Source of the DNA: an uncultured Fluviicola sp.
Lineage (GTDB): Bacteria; Bacteroidota; Bacteroidia; Flavobacteriales_D; Crocinitomicaceae
DNA length: 64,000 nucleotides
Direction: 5' to 3'
NCBI RefSeq assembly: GCF_902168135.1
Contig: NZ_CABHOL010000015.1
Coordinates: 434,001-498,000 of the forward strand
The position numbers and the translations under genes are program-made. Position 1 is the first letter of the stretch, and the number at the start of each line of letters is the position of its first letter. The notes beneath the pieces were generated by a model. It was given only the letters and a program-made list of their open reading frames with translations, had not been told where the DNA came from and did not search any database. Shown here one piece after another: positions 43,970 through 53,756 of the stretch.

Positions 43970-46693
43970 TTATTTAGCTGCTACAGAAGCGAATTGAAAT
44001 ACGTCTGCAAACAATTGTTTCAAGCGGCGCTCGTGTAATTTCTTAGAACCTTCTGCCGCAGCTGCTGATGCAGGTCTGGTAATTCCTTTAAACGGAATAT
44101 GTCTCAGGTTCATTGCAATGTATGTCCATGCTCCCATGTTAGCAGGTTCTTCCTGAGCCCACACGACATTTTTCGCATTGTATTTTGCAACGATCGCATC
44201 AATTTGTTTTTGCGGTAAGGGGTACAATTGTTCAATACGAACAAACGCCATATTGTCAACACCCATATCTGCAGCTTTCTCTTTTAGTTCGTAATAGAAT
44301 TTCCCGGAGCAGAAAACCAACGTATCCACCTGGCCAACTTTTCCGTTCGGATCATCAATTACTTCCTGGAAAGAACCGCTTGCCATTTCTTCCAGGGTGG
44401 AAGTCGCGGCAGGTAAACGCAGGATCATCTTCGGAGAGAAAACCACCAATGGTTTACGGAACGGACGAGCTAATTGTCGGCGAAGCAAATGGAAATGGTT
44501 TGCCGGCGTAGAGGTATTTACGACCTGGATATTTTCATCGGCGCATTGCTGCAACCAGCGTTCCATGCGGCCACTTGAGTGTTCAGCTCCCTGACCTTCG
44601 TATCCGTGAGGAAGAAGCATAACCAAACCACTTTGAGTAGACCATTTGTCTTCACCCGCAGTGATGAACTGGTCGATCATAATCTGTGCACCGTTGAAGA
44701 AATCCCCGAATTGCGCTTCCCAGATCGTTAATCCTTTCGGAGTAGCTAACGAATAACCGTACTCAAAACCAAGAACTGCGTATTCGGATAACAAAGAGTT
44801 GTAAACCGTAAACGGAGCCTGCTTGTCTGAAAGCATGTTCAGGGTTTCGATCTCTTCCTCGTTGTCTTCTGTTTTTACAACTGCATGACGGTGGGAGAAT
44901 GTTCCGCGCTCTACATCTTGTCCCGAAATACGAACAGGAATTCCTTCTTCCAAAAGCGTTGCATACGCAAGCATTTCTGCAGTTCCCCAATCCAGGTTGT
45001 TGTTTTCAATTGCCGCCAGACGGTCCTTGAAGATTTTCTGGATCTTGGTGAAATATTTTTTTCCTTCCGGAAGCGTTGCTAGTTTTTTTCCAAGCTCGTA
45101 TAATTTGTCCTTTTGAATACCGGTTTCAGGGCTTGAATCAAAATCTGCAAGAGTACTGTGGCGGAAACCTTCCCAGGTTTTGCTTAAGAAATCCCAAACG
45201 ACAGCTTTTTCATTCTTACGGGCTGTTTCGAACTCATTTTCCAAATATTCGCTGTACTCATCTTCGATTTTTTTCGCTTCCGATTCTGTTAAAATACCTT
45301 CCGCAATTAGCTGCTTTTGGTAAATCACCTTCGGGTTCGGATGTTTTTTTATAATATCGTACAAGTTCGGCTGCGTGAATTTAGGCTCATCACCTTCGTT
45401 ATGTCCGTATTTACGGTAGCACAACAAATCGATGAATACATCACGGTGGAATTTCTGACGATATTCCATGGCGATCTCAATGGTCTGGATCACCGCTTCA
45501 ATATCGTCTCCGTTTACGTGAAAAACGGGAGTTAATGTCGTTTTTGCTACGTCAGTACAATAAGTGGATGAACGTGCGTCGTGGAAGTTTGTTGTAAAAC
45601 CGACCTGGTTGTTTACCACAATGTGGATAGTTCCGCCGGCTCTGTATCCGTCAAGCAATGCCATCTGAATTACTTCATATACGATTCCCTGTCCTGCAAC
45701 TGCTGCATCACCGTGGATCATCACCGGACAAACTTTGTTTTCATCTTTGAAATGAGCATCCAGTTTTGCGCGTGCAATTCCCTGAACAACCGGGTCAACG
45801 GCTTCCAGGTGGGATGGGTTCGGAGCCAAGGTCAAACCAACTTCTTTTCCATCCTTTGTAGTTGTGGAACTGGTATATCCCTGGTGGTATTTTACGTCTC
45901 CGTCAAAAGCACCGTCAGCATCAAATTCTTTTCCTTCAAATTCGGAGAAGATGTCCTGAGGGCGTTTTTGGAAGATGTTCGTTAATGTGTTCAAACGTCC
46001 GCGGTGAGCCATTCCCATTACGAAATACTCCACTCCCAGGCTCGAACCTTTTTCAACCAAAGCATCCAATGCCGGAATTAATGATTCACCACCTTCAACG
46101 GAGAAACGTTTCTGACCTACATATTTTTTACCCAAAAAGGCTTCAAAATTGGAAGTCTGAACTAATTTTTTATAAATGTGTTTTTTACGCTCAGCATCAA
46201 AAACCGGGCGGTTTTTAACTTCGATGCTGTTTCTGAACCATTCCAAACGTTCCGGCTCACGCATAAACATGTACTCAATACCGATGGATTGACAATAACA
46301 CTGCTCCAGGTCCTGGATAATATCACGCAATGTTGCTGCTCCGATGCCGATTTGCTCCCCTGCCTGGAAAACAGTGTCCAAATCAGATGCATCCAATCCG
46401 AAATTTTCGATTGCCAACGTGGGTTCGTACTTTCTGCGCTCACGAACAGGATTGGTCTTCGTAAACAAATGTCCGCGGGTTCTGTACCCGTTGATCAGGT
46501 TTATTACTTTAAATTCTTTCTGAAAATTTTCAGGAATATCACCGCCGTCTTCGAAGTTCGTGCGGGCAAAATCAAATCCTTCAAAGAATTTTTGCCAGCT
46601 AAGATCCACGCTTTCAGGGTCTTTCAAATAGGACTGATATAAATGATCTATCGCATTTACATCTGCATTTCCGACGTACGTCACTTTATCCAT
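43970..46693 (-). CDS. odhA: 2-oxoglutarate dehydrogenase E1 component
   Basis: A 907-residue thiamine-diphosphate-dependent decarboxylase. The short N-terminal E2-binding segment (HLYQSYLKDPESVDLSWQKF) is present; MAHRGRLN and the region HGDAAVAGQGIVYE contain the cofactor and metal-binding residues; the C-terminal transketolase-like part has SGQDVERGTFSHRHAV and HGYEGQGAEHSS. Length is typical of Gram-negative SucA. A TAACTTTA box on the minus strand (46716-46723) may be its -7 element. Confidence 0.96.
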   Translation of the reverse strand: MDKVTYVGNADVNAIDHLYQSYLKDPESVDLSWQKFFEGFDFARTNFEDGGDIPENFQKEFKVINLINGYRTRGHLFTKTNPVRERRKYEPTLAIENFGLDASDLDTVFQAGEQIGIGAATLRDIIQDLEQCYCQSIGIEYMFMREPERLEWFRNSIEVKNRPVFDAERKKHIYKKLVQTSNFEAFLGKKYVGQKRFSVEGGESLIPALDALVEKGSSLGVEYFVMGMAHRGRLNTLTNIFQKRPQDIFSEFEGKEFDADGAFDGDVKYHQGYTSSTTTKDGKEVGLTLAPNPSHLEAVDPVVQGIARAKLDAHFKDENKVCPVMIHGDAAVAGQGIVYEVIQMALLDGYRAGGTIHIVVNNQVGFTTNFHDARSSTYCTDVAKTTLTPVFHVNGDDIEAVIQTIEIAMEYRQKFHRDVFIDLLCYRKYGHNEGDEPKFTQPNLYDIIKKHPNPKVIYQKQLIAEGILTESEAKKIEDEYSEYLENEFETARKNEKAVVWDFLSKTWEGFRHSTLADFDSSPETGIQKDKLYELGKKLATLPEGKKYFTKIQKIFKDRLAAIENNNLDWGTAEMLAYATLLEEGIPVRISGQDVERGTFSHRHAVVKTEDNEEEIETLNMLSDKQAPFTVYNSLLSEYAVLGFEYGYSLATPKGLTIWEAQFGDFFNGAQIMIDQFITAGEDKWSTQSGLVMLLPHGYEGQGAEHSSGRMERWLQQCADENIQVVNTSTPANHFHLLRRQLARPFRKPLVVFSPKMILRLPAATSTLEEMASGSFQEVIDDPNGKVGQVDTLVFCSGKFYYELKEKAADMGVDNMAFVRIEQLYPLPQKQIDAIVAKYNAKNVVWAQEEPANMGAWTYIAMNLRHIPFKGITRPASAAAAEGSKKLHERRLKQLFADVFQFASVAAK

Positions 46694-46850
46694 GTTGGTG
46701 CACTATAATGGTGGGTAAAGTTATAACTTTTAGTCCAAGCGCGAGTAGGAAATCACTATAAAAAAATGCAAAAATGGTATATATTGTTCGAAGGCTGAAA
46801 GATTGTTCGTTTATCACGGATTAAATCTCAATTCTGCCCCCGTTTTTCTT

Positions 46851-47195
46851 TTATTTAAACTGGATTTGGTAGAACACTTTCATCAATTCGCGGTGCAGAA
46901 TAGCATTGGAAAGATAAAAGAGCCGGTTTTCATGGTCATTGGTTTGTACCAGGATCAGTTCCGGGATGTCGATTAAATAGAGCAGGTGCTGCAATTCGCT
47001 TTCGCTGAGTTTTTGAAGCACGGTCCGGATTTCCTGGTTCCATGCTGCAGGATCGGCGCTCCTGAGCTCGAATTCACCTATTCCCGAACGCTGAAAGTCT
47101 TTTTGGATTTGGGCCTGCAGTTTTTCAAGCAGTTTGCGCTGGCTCAATCGCAATTGAAGTTTCCGGACGAGTGCGTTTAAATCTTTTTCTTCCAT
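46851..47195 (-). CDS. small cytosolic protein, unknown function
   Basis: A 114-residue mostly helical protein without signal peptide (KLQLRLSQRKLLEKLQAQIQKDF looks like a coiled coil; SELQHLLYLIDIPELIL is amphipathic). Not recognised. It is divergent from the HAD phosphatase gene, 37 bases between starts. Confidence 0.6.
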   Translation of the reverse strand: MEEKDLNALVRKLQLRLSQRKLLEKLQAQIQKDFQRSGIGEFELRSADPAAWNQEIRTVLQKLSESELQHLLYLIDIPELILVQTNDHENRLFYLSNAILHRELMKVFYQIQFK

Positions 47196-47220
47196 AATCC
47201 AGTCATTGATGTGAACTTGC

Positions 47221-47228
47221 TACCTTTG
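47221..47228 (+). promoter_or_regulatory. -7 box directly before the HAD gene
   Basis: TACCTTTG is an exact TAnnTTTG match; its last base is 5 bases before the ATG at 47233, predicting a leaderless transcript. No TTTG at the -33 distance. Confidence 0.55.
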
Positions 47229-47232
47229 CATC

Positions 47233-47862
47233 ATGATTAATAACTCAAAAGAAGCAATCATTTTTGATTTGGGAGGAGTTTTGTTGAATTTGGATTACGA
47301 TTTAACAGAAAAAGCCTTTATTTCTCTTGGAATGGCCAATTTTGGCGAGTCCTATTCCCAACTGCAGCAAGTAAACCTCTTTGATCGTTACGAAATCGGT
47401 GAAATTTCTTCTTTCCACTTTGTGAACCGCCTGCTGGATTTATTACCTCCCGGAACTACCGCAAACCAGGTGGTGCATGCCTGGGAAGCAATGATCCTTG
47501 ACTTTCCGGCAGAAAGGCTGCGGTTTTTGGAAGAGCTTTCCGGGAAATACCGTCTTTTTCTATTGAGTAACACCAATGATCTGCACATTGATGCCGTTAG
47601 AAGATCTTTGGAAAAAACGGTTGGACATAAAAACCTGGAGCAGTATTTTGAGAAAACATACTTCTCATCTGCTGTCGGGATGCGTAAACCGGATTCCAGA
47701 ATCTTTGAGTTTGTCTGTTCGGAGAATAATCTCGATCCGGCAAAGACCATTTTCATTGATGACAGTCCGCAACATATCGAAGGAGCAAAGTTAGCCGGAA
47801 TAGAGGCTTTTTTGTTGGAAAAAAACCAGGATGTTTTCGAACTGCCTTTTTTTCGTTCTTAA
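47233..47862 (+). CDS. HAD-superfamily phosphatase (YihX-like)
   Basis: A 209-residue cytosolic hydrolase. Motif I is IIFDLGGVLLNLD with nucleophile Asp12, in the D-L-G form of the YihX/epoxide-hydrolase-N branch; motif II is LFLLSNTND; motif III Lys is in VGMRKPDSRIF; motif IV is TIFIDDSPQHIEGA. A four-helix cap sits between motifs I and II. YihX-type enzymes dephosphorylate sugar phosphates such as glucose 1-phosphate; the substrate here is not known. Confidence 0.87.
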   Translation: MINNSKEAIIFDLGGVLLNLDYDLTEKAFISLGMANFGESYSQLQQVNLFDRYEIGEISSFHFVNRLLDLLPPGTTANQVVHAWEAMILDFPAERLRFLEELSGKYRLFLLSNTNDLHIDAVRRSLEKTVGHKNLEQYFEKTYFSSAVGMRKPDSRIFEFVCSENNLDPAKTIFIDDSPQHIEGAKLAGIEAFLLEKNQDVFELPFFRS

Positions 47863-47887
47863 TCTAAACCAGAAGAGTTTTATCTCC

Positions 47888-48286
47888 TTACTTTTCCTGG
47901 CAAAGCTCCACCAATACTCCGTTGGAAGATTTCGGATGCAGAAATGCTACTAATTTGTTATCTGCTCCATTCTTCGGCTGTTCATTTAATAATTGAAATC
48001 CTTTCGACGCCAGATTATTCATGGATTGCTTGATATCTGTTACATCGAAGGCAATGTGATGGATTCCTTCGCCTTTCTTTTCGATGAATTTAGCGATGGG
48101 ACTGTTTTCATTACTTGCTTCCAGCAATTCGATCTTTGATTCTCCCACCCGGAAGAAAGCGGTTTTCACACCTTCGCTTTCTACTGCTTCGGTCTTATAA
48201 CATTCGGTACCAAGAAGCTCGGTGTATGTCTTGATTGCTTCGTCGAGGTTTTTGACAGCAATTCCAATGTGTTCGATTTTATTCAT
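47888..48286 (-). CDS. mce: methylmalonyl-CoA epimerase
   Basis: A 132-residue cytosolic enzyme of the vicinal-oxygen-chelate fold that interconverts (R)- and (S)-methylmalonyl-CoA in propionate metabolism. Metal-binding residues are visible in IEHIGIAV (His6), EGIHHIAFDV and GVLVELCQE; KTAFFRVGESKIELLE is a family block. No mutase is adjacent. A TATCTTCG box on the minus strand (48292-48299) ends six bases before the ATG, so the leader is probably very short. Confidence 0.93.
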   Translation of the reverse strand: MNKIEHIGIAVKNLDEAIKTYTELLGTECYKTEAVESEGVKTAFFRVGESKIELLEASNENSPIAKFIEKKGEGIHHIAFDVTDIKQSMNNLASKGFQLLNEQPKNGADNKLVAFLHPKSSNGVLVELCQEK

Positions 48287-48312
48287 GGATTCGAAGATAA
48301 GAAAAGTATCAA

Positions 48313-48342
48313 AGTTGTCACGCGATTAATCGCGTGACAACT
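48313..48342. repeat. palindromic repeat, copy 1 (core CGCGATTAATCGCG)
   Basis: A 30-base perfect palindrome: outer arms AGTTGT/ACAACT around the core CACGCGATTAATCGCGTG. It lies upstream of mce. The same core occurs at 55995-56034, and a variant at 54488-54514. Confidence 0.85.
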
Positions 48343-48348
48343 GATTAT

Positions 48349-48381
48349 AAAACAAAAACCCCGACATTTATCGTCGGGGTT
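48349..48381 (-). terminator. hairpin terminator (loop shared with 37902-37926)
   Basis: AACCCCGAC (48357-48365) pairs perfectly with GTCGGGGTT (48373-48381), loop ATTTATC. On the minus strand it is followed by TTTGTTTT, so it ends the gene at 48403-49209. Confidence 0.85.
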
Positions 48382-48402
48382 CAATATGATTTTCAAAGGT
48401 TT

Positions 48403-49209
48403 TTATCCCTTAAAGAATTTCTCTGTTTTGTTGTCGAAGTTGATGTAATAAGCTCCTTTCAATAGGTTTGAACATGGAACTGAAGAACCGATTCCTTTTT
48501 TGACGATGTTCCCGTAGGCGTCGTAGATCTCATACTTTGTTTCGATCGGTTTTCCGGAAGCTGTAAAGTTGATTTGATCTTTAACCTTGACCGGATTCTT
48601 GACAACCACTGGTACCGAAGAAGTAAACTTCACGTCTTTGGAATTTCTTTTAGCTCCTGAGTGGTCGATTTGAACCACACGAACCGTGTTTTCTCCTGAA
48701 TGAGGTGCAACGAGGAATTCGTAGCTGTTTGTTCCCGGTGTGCCTTTTCCCTGAACTTCCCCGATCTTCACCCATTTGTTCCAGCGGTACTGTTCAATAA
48801 TAAATGGAAGTTTTCCTTGTTCGTTAGTGGTTTTCCAGGTAAGCATTCCGTTGTTCTGAATCTGGATGTCAACGGTATTAAAAGTACTTCTTGGAAGTAA
48901 TACTTCCGGATTTAAGATTTTTGGTTTGCATCCATCGTTATGTTCTATAACTATAAATACAGGTTCACCTATTTCTATATTGAAAAGAGAAAAGTCAATT
49001 TCGAATGCCGATATGGCTGTTCCACCAGGAAGGATGTCACCGTTTACTGTAACCTTTGTCGCACAAAAACCAAAACCGTCACCGTCTTCCGGATTTTGAA
49101 CGTAAAGATTTTTACCCTGATAACTTCCTTCAATGGAAAGAACCGCTGAGCTTGAAAAGCTTAGCAGTAACGCAAAAGAGCAAAGTAAGATTAATTTTAA
49201 TTGTTTCAT
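48403..49209 (-). CDS. exported protein with T9SS-like C-terminal tail
   Basis: A 268-residue protein with signal peptide MKQLKLILLCSFALLLSFSS(SA); unlike most exports here it is not cleaved before Gln. The N-terminal half (YQGKNLYVQNPEDGDGFGFC, VTVNGDILPGGTAISAFEID) looks like a beta-sandwich often found in Bacteroidota surface proteins; a fibronectin-like segment follows. The C-terminal 75 residues (KYEIYDAYGNIVKKGIGSS..LKGAYYINFDNKTEKFFKG) follow the T9SS sorting-domain pattern. Function unknown. A terminator follows. Confidence 0.7.
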   Translation of the reverse strand: MKQLKLILLCSFALLLSFSSSAVLSIEGSYQGKNLYVQNPEDGDGFGFCATKVTVNGDILPGGTAISAFEIDFSLFNIEIGEPVFIVIEHNDGCKPKILNPEVLLPRSTFNTVDIQIQNNGMLTWKTTNEQGKLPFIIEQYRWNKWVKIGEVQGKGTPGTNSYEFLVAPHSGENTVRVVQIDHSGAKRNSKDVKFTSSVPVVVKNPVKVKDQINFTASGKPIETKYEIYDAYGNIVKKGIGSSVPCSNLLKGAYYINFDNKTEKFFKG

Positions 49210-49462
49210 TTTTATCTAGTAGCTACACTAAAAACTGTGGCAAGTATAATAGCTATTTTTTACATTACCAACATTTTACATTACGAAATTACAATTTTTT
49301 TTCTTTTCAACCACCCGAAAAGTTAATTTATCATGAAATATTGACCGTTCGTCGATTATATGGCCCAAAAACTTAATATTTGGTATATGGACATTTTGTT
49401 TTTTTAAGTTATTTTAGTAAAAGATTTTTTCTATTCTTGTATTGATAAATCCTTCATCTACT

Positions 49463-51181
49463 ATGAAATTAGTTCCTGTAGTTTTACTTATTCTTATTCT
49501 TACATCATGCGGTTCAGATAAAAAACAATTTGAGTTTGCAGGAGGAAGTTTTAAAATGGCTTTGGATAATACGCCATCGACATTTATTGCCAGGGAAGTA
49601 AATGATGTTTACTCTTTTGAATTGCTTTCACAGGTCATGGAAGGATTGGTAAGTTTCAATGCGGAAGATCTTTCCCTGCAGCCGCAAATCGCCGAAAAAT
49701 GGAGTATTAATGGAGATGGAACTGTTTTTACCTTCACCATTCGGGATGATGTATTCTTTCACGACAACCCGGTTTTCGGATCCATGGATGACAGAAAGCT
49801 GACTGTTGATGATGTCCTGTTCACTTTTGAAAAAGCCTGTAAGCCGAATGCGGAAGGAAATCCAACAGCCGCGTATTTGTTCCTGCTTTCCAACCAGGTC
49901 AAAGGAGCGAAGGAATTCTACGAGGGAAAAGCAAAATCCATCAGTGGAATAAAAGTCAAGAAGAACCAGTTCGAAATCACTTTATTGAATCCGGACCAAA
50001 CATACATCAATAAATTGGCTAACCTGAGTGCGAGCATTGTTTCGAGAAAAATCGTTGAAGCGAATAAGGAAACAGATGTGGTAGGAACCGGACCGTTTTG
50101 TTTTACCAAGCCTTCTGAGGATGAAACGTATATTCTGTTAAAGAACCGGGATTATTACATGGTTGATAACAAAGGAAATGCACTTCCATACCTGGATTCG
50201 GTAGTTTTCTATGTTCAGACCAGGAAACTGGAGCAACTGGAAATGTTCGAACAGGGAAAGACTTCACTGATTTCCGGATTACCTACTTCGCGAATTACGG
50301 AAATGCTGGAAGGACGAATTTCAGATTTTAATGCACAGCCTCCATTGAAGGAGTTGTACAATAATCCTTTATTAACTACTCAGTACTATTTCTTCAATAT
50401 GAATGATCCGCGTTTTAAGGATGTTCGCGTAAGACAGGCATTCAACTATGCAATTGACCGCAAACGTCTGGCAGATAATGTATTGCGAAATCAATATTAC
50501 GAATATGGGATTTATGGAATTACTCCGCCAATCGGTTCTGTGTTCAAGGGATACAATTTTTCAGAAATCAAAAAGTACGGTTATGATTACAATCCTGAAA
50601 TGGCTAAAAAACTATTGGCCGAAGCAGGTTACCCGGATGGGAAAGGATTTGGAAGTGTGGACCTGAGATTGGATATTAGTGATTTGAATACGGCTGTTGC
50701 GGAAGAATTGGCCGACCAGATCTACCAGACTTTGGGAATTAATGTAAACATTGACGGTTCAAATTTCGAGCAGCGAAATGAAGACGGAAACATGGGAAGG
50801 GGAGATATGTTCCGCACAGCATGGGTAGCAGACTATTCAAGTCCGGAAACGTTCCTGGGGAATTTTTACGGAAAAATCGTCCCGAAATCCAAAGACGAAC
50901 CATCCAGCGGAAACCAATCCCGTTACGTGAATCCATTGTTCGATAAGTATTTTGAGCAAGGCCGTTCGGCAGATACGAAGAAAAGACTGGAATTGTTCTC
51001 CAAAGCCGAAATTGAGTTGATGAAAGATCCTCCGATCATTCCGCTTTGGTATGCCAACGATTTCACACTCAGCTATTCGCGTGTACGCAACCTGAAGAAT
51101 AATCCGATGGAATTTTTGGACCTGCGCCGGGTATATATCAAAGAGTGGACGAAAGAAGAATATTTGAAGTCTATTCAATAA
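49463..51181 (+). CDS. family 5 peptide/nickel-type substrate-binding lipoprotein
   Basis: A 572-residue lipoprotein. ATG at 49463 gives signal peptide and lipobox ILTSC; the TTG at 49442 is not needed. The SBP_bac_5 pattern is clear: LLSQVMEGLVSFN, IAEKWSINGDGTVFTFTIRDDVFFHD near 80-105, VRQAFNYAIDRKRLADNV near 320 and an ending with RRVYIKEWTKEEY. These proteins bind oligopeptides or metal complexes for ABC importers. No permease or ATPase genes are adjacent; instead a TonB-dependent receptor begins 31 bases downstream, suggesting a shared substrate. Confidence 0.88.
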   Translation: MKLVPVVLLILILTSCGSDKKQFEFAGGSFKMALDNTPSTFIAREVNDVYSFELLSQVMEGLVSFNAEDLSLQPQIAEKWSINGDGTVFTFTIRDDVFFHDNPVFGSMDDRKLTVDDVLFTFEKACKPNAEGNPTAAYLFLLSNQVKGAKEFYEGKAKSISGIKVKKNQFEITLLNPDQTYINKLANLSASIVSRKIVEANKETDVVGTGPFCFTKPSEDETYILLKNRDYYMVDNKGNALPYLDSVVFYVQTRKLEQLEMFEQGKTSLISGLPTSRITEMLEGRISDFNAQPPLKELYNNPLLTTQYYFFNMNDPRFKDVRVRQAFNYAIDRKRLADNVLRNQYYEYGIYGITPPIGSVFKGYNFSEIKKYGYDYNPEMAKKLLAEAGYPDGKGFGSVDLRLDISDLNTAVAEELADQIYQTLGINVNIDGSNFEQRNEDGNMGRGDMFRTAWVADYSSPETFLGNFYGKIVPKSKDEPSSGNQSRYVNPLFDKYFEQGRSADTKKRLELFSKAEIELMKDPPIIPLWYANDFTLSYSRVRNLKNNPMEFLDLRRVYIKEWTKEEYLKSIQ

Positions 51182-51212
51182 GTGTATATTTACGGGTTGA
51201 TATAACCAAAGA

Positions 51213-53660
51213 ATGAAAACTATCCTTACCGTATTGTTTTGTGCGTTCGTATCCGTATTGATCGCACAGCCTACCCAAACTGTTCGTGGTACTGTTTTGG
51301 ACTCGGAATCGGATTTCCCGGTTTTTGGAGCACAGGTCATCATCAGTCTTTCCGATAGTTCGAAATTGAAAACAATGACCAACAATGATGGTGTTTTCGA
51401 ATTCCTGAATGTTCCGGTGGGAAAATATCTTTTAGCCGTTAAATCTACGATCTATGAAAATTACTCGGCATCCGTGGAAGTCAATTCAGGGAGGCAGACT
51501 GTTTTGGAGATCAAGGTCAAAGAACGGATAAGTGAAGTAGAAGAAGTGGTTGTTGTAGCACAGAAACAGGGAGAAGTCAAAAATGAAATGGCTACTGTTT
51601 CGGCGCAACAGTTTTCGGTAGAAGAAACAGAACGGTATGCCGGATCACGTGGAGATCCCGCTCGTATGGCCAGCAATTTTGCGGGTGTCCAGGGTGCGGA
51701 TGATTCCCGCAATGATATTGTGGTTCGTGGAAATTCTCCGCTTGGAGTGGTGTACAAAGTCGAAGGAATAGATATTCCGAACCCCTCCCATTTCTCCGTT
51801 TCCGGAAGTTCGGGCGGACCGGTTTCTATCATCAACAACAAAAGCTTAGCGAATTCGGATTTCTTTATGTCGGCTTTCCCGGCTGAATATGGAAACTCTA
51901 TTTCGGGAATTTTCGATTTGAAATTGCGAAACGGGAACTCCAAACAACATGAGTTTACAGGTCAGTTCGGTTTCCTTGGAACGGAAGTATTGGCAGAGGG
52001 TCCGCTGAGCAAAAAAACGAATGCGAGTTACCTGATCATGGGCCGTTATTCGACATTGAGCTTGTTCCAGTTTATGGGAATCCGCATCGGGACGGATGCT
52101 GTTCCGGTTTATGGTGACGGTGCCTTTAAATTCAATTTCCCGCTTAAAAAAGGTGGACAGCTTTCGCTTTGGGGAATCGGCGGGAAAAGTGATATCAAGA
52201 TCCTGGTTTCCGAACAAACAGAGTATACGAAAGAATTATACGGAGAGGGTGACCGCGATCAGTATTTCGGGACGGGAATGGCTGTTGCCGGCTTGACTTA
52301 TAAGAAATCGCTTTCCGAAAGAACCTTCCTGACAACTACTTTTTCAGGAAGTATTGAAGATCAGCATTCACACCACGATTTGCTGAACCGTTCTTTGGAT
52401 ACGACCCATAATGGTGGTGAACCGGAAGTCAAAATTTCCGTTGACAGTATTTACCCCATCATGGGATATGATTTCAAGATCGCTAAGTATTCCGGAATGT
52501 TCAGCATCAACCACAAGATCGGGAAACAGCACATTATCAAAGTAGGATTGAATGCCGATTTCTTAACCTTCAAAATGATAGACAGTGTTTTGAATACCTT
52601 GGGAACAGGATTCATCAACCGCTGGGATTACAAAGGTCAGGGTGGTGTTTTGGTACAGCCTTTCTTCCAGTGGAAATACCGCATCACGGAAAACATGGAT
52701 TTCACAGCCGGACTCCATGCGCAGTATTATTCATTCAGCAATTCTTTGAGCCCTGTTGAACCGCGTTTAGGTTGGAAATGGTCCATGAAAGGAAATCAGA
52801 AATTGTTCGCAGGTGCAGGACTTCACAGCCAAACTCAGCCATATTATATCTATACCTACCATTTAAAGGATGCCTCCGGAAATAAGATTTACCACAATAA
52901 GAATATGGGGTTCACCCGATCAATGCATTCGGCGTTGGGTTACGAGAAGAATTTCAAAAAAGGGTTCCAGTTCAAGACGGAAATCTATTACCAGTACTTG
53001 TTTGAAGTTCCGGTTACCGTTCAACCGTCTTCTTTCTCCATGATCAACCAGGGAAGCGGATTTGCCCGTTTCTTCCCGGATACTTTGAAAAATACCGGAA
53101 CGGGTATGAACTATGGATTGGAGTTGACCCTGCAAAAGTTCTTCGACAAGAGTTTTTATGTGCTGACAACCGTTTCCATCTACGACAGTAAATACAAAGG
53201 AAGTGACGGTATTGAACGAAATACCAGCTACAACGGATTGTATACGGCAAACGTGTTGTTCGGGAAGGAATTCAAATTGGGGAAAAAGCACACGCTTGGT
53301 TTGGGCGGGAAAGTAACAGTAGCAGGTGGAAAACGCTATGGTTATATCAATCTTCCGGCTACAACAGCTCAAAAAGAATTGATCTTCAGTGATTCCGCTT
53401 TCAATACGCGTCAGTTCAAGGATTATTTCCGGGCAGATTTAAAGATCAGCTGGAAAATGAACGCGAAGAAAGTAACCCATGAAATCGGTTTGGATTTGGT
53501 GAATATCCTGAACACACGAAATATCCTTGGTTTGGCTTACGCGCCTGACCTGGCAGATCCGAGCAAAGAGCCGTTGGCTGAGAAGACGCAATTGGGATTC
53601 CTGCCGATTTTCTATTACCGGATCAGTTTTAAGCTGGCAAGTGGGAAAAGGATGGAATAA
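51213..53660 (+). CDS. TonB-dependent outer-membrane receptor
   Basis: An 815-residue receptor; signal peptide ends LIA before Gln. Residues about 25-110 are the carboxypeptidase-regulatory-like beta-sandwich typical of Bacteroidota receptors (VRGTVLDSESDFPVFGAQV). The plug domain follows (EVEEVVVVAQKQGE, NDIVVRGNSPLGVVYKVEGIDI), then a 22-strand barrel ending FYYRISFKLASGKRME. No SusD partner is adjacent, so it is not a glycan-utilisation SusCD pair. Probably co-transcribed with the upstream binding lipoprotein; substrate unknown. Confidence 0.9.
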   Translation: MKTILTVLFCAFVSVLIAQPTQTVRGTVLDSESDFPVFGAQVIISLSDSSKLKTMTNNDGVFEFLNVPVGKYLLAVKSTIYENYSASVEVNSGRQTVLEIKVKERISEVEEVVVVAQKQGEVKNEMATVSAQQFSVEETERYAGSRGDPARMASNFAGVQGADDSRNDIVVRGNSPLGVVYKVEGIDIPNPSHFSVSGSSGGPVSIINNKSLANSDFFMSAFPAEYGNSISGIFDLKLRNGNSKQHEFTGQFGFLGTEVLAEGPLSKKTNASYLIMGRYSTLSLFQFMGIRIGTDAVPVYGDGAFKFNFPLKKGGQLSLWGIGGKSDIKILVSEQTEYTKELYGEGDRDQYFGTGMAVAGLTYKKSLSERTFLTTTFSGSIEDQHSHHDLLNRSLDTTHNGGEPEVKISVDSIYPIMGYDFKIAKYSGMFSINHKIGKQHIIKVGLNADFLTFKMIDSVLNTLGTGFINRWDYKGQGGVLVQPFFQWKYRITENMDFTAGLHAQYYSFSNSLSPVEPRLGWKWSMKGNQKLFAGAGLHSQTQPYYIYTYHLKDASGNKIYHNKNMGFTRSMHSALGYEKNFKKGFQFKTEIYYQYLFEVPVTVQPSSFSMINQGSGFARFFPDTLKNTGTGMNYGLELTLQKFFDKSFYVLTTVSIYDSKYKGSDGIERNTSYNGLYTANVLFGKEFKLGKKHTLGLGGKVTVAGGKRYGYINLPATTAQKELIFSDSAFNTRQFKDYFRADLKISWKMNAKKVTHEIGLDLVNILNTRNILGLAYAPDLADPSKEPLAEKTQLGFLPIFYYRISFKLASGKRME

Positions 53661-53756
53661 TTCAAAATGATGAATTAAAAATTCAAAAGTTTTAGTACTT
53701 TAATGTGATATGCGCCTCTGACAATGATTAGGATGCGGTAGGCTTTTGAGATCAAC

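Noticed and set aside
51213-53660. SusC-type receptor
   Set aside because: The N-terminal domain fits, but no SusD-like lipoprotein is adjacent; the neighbour is a family 5 binding protein.
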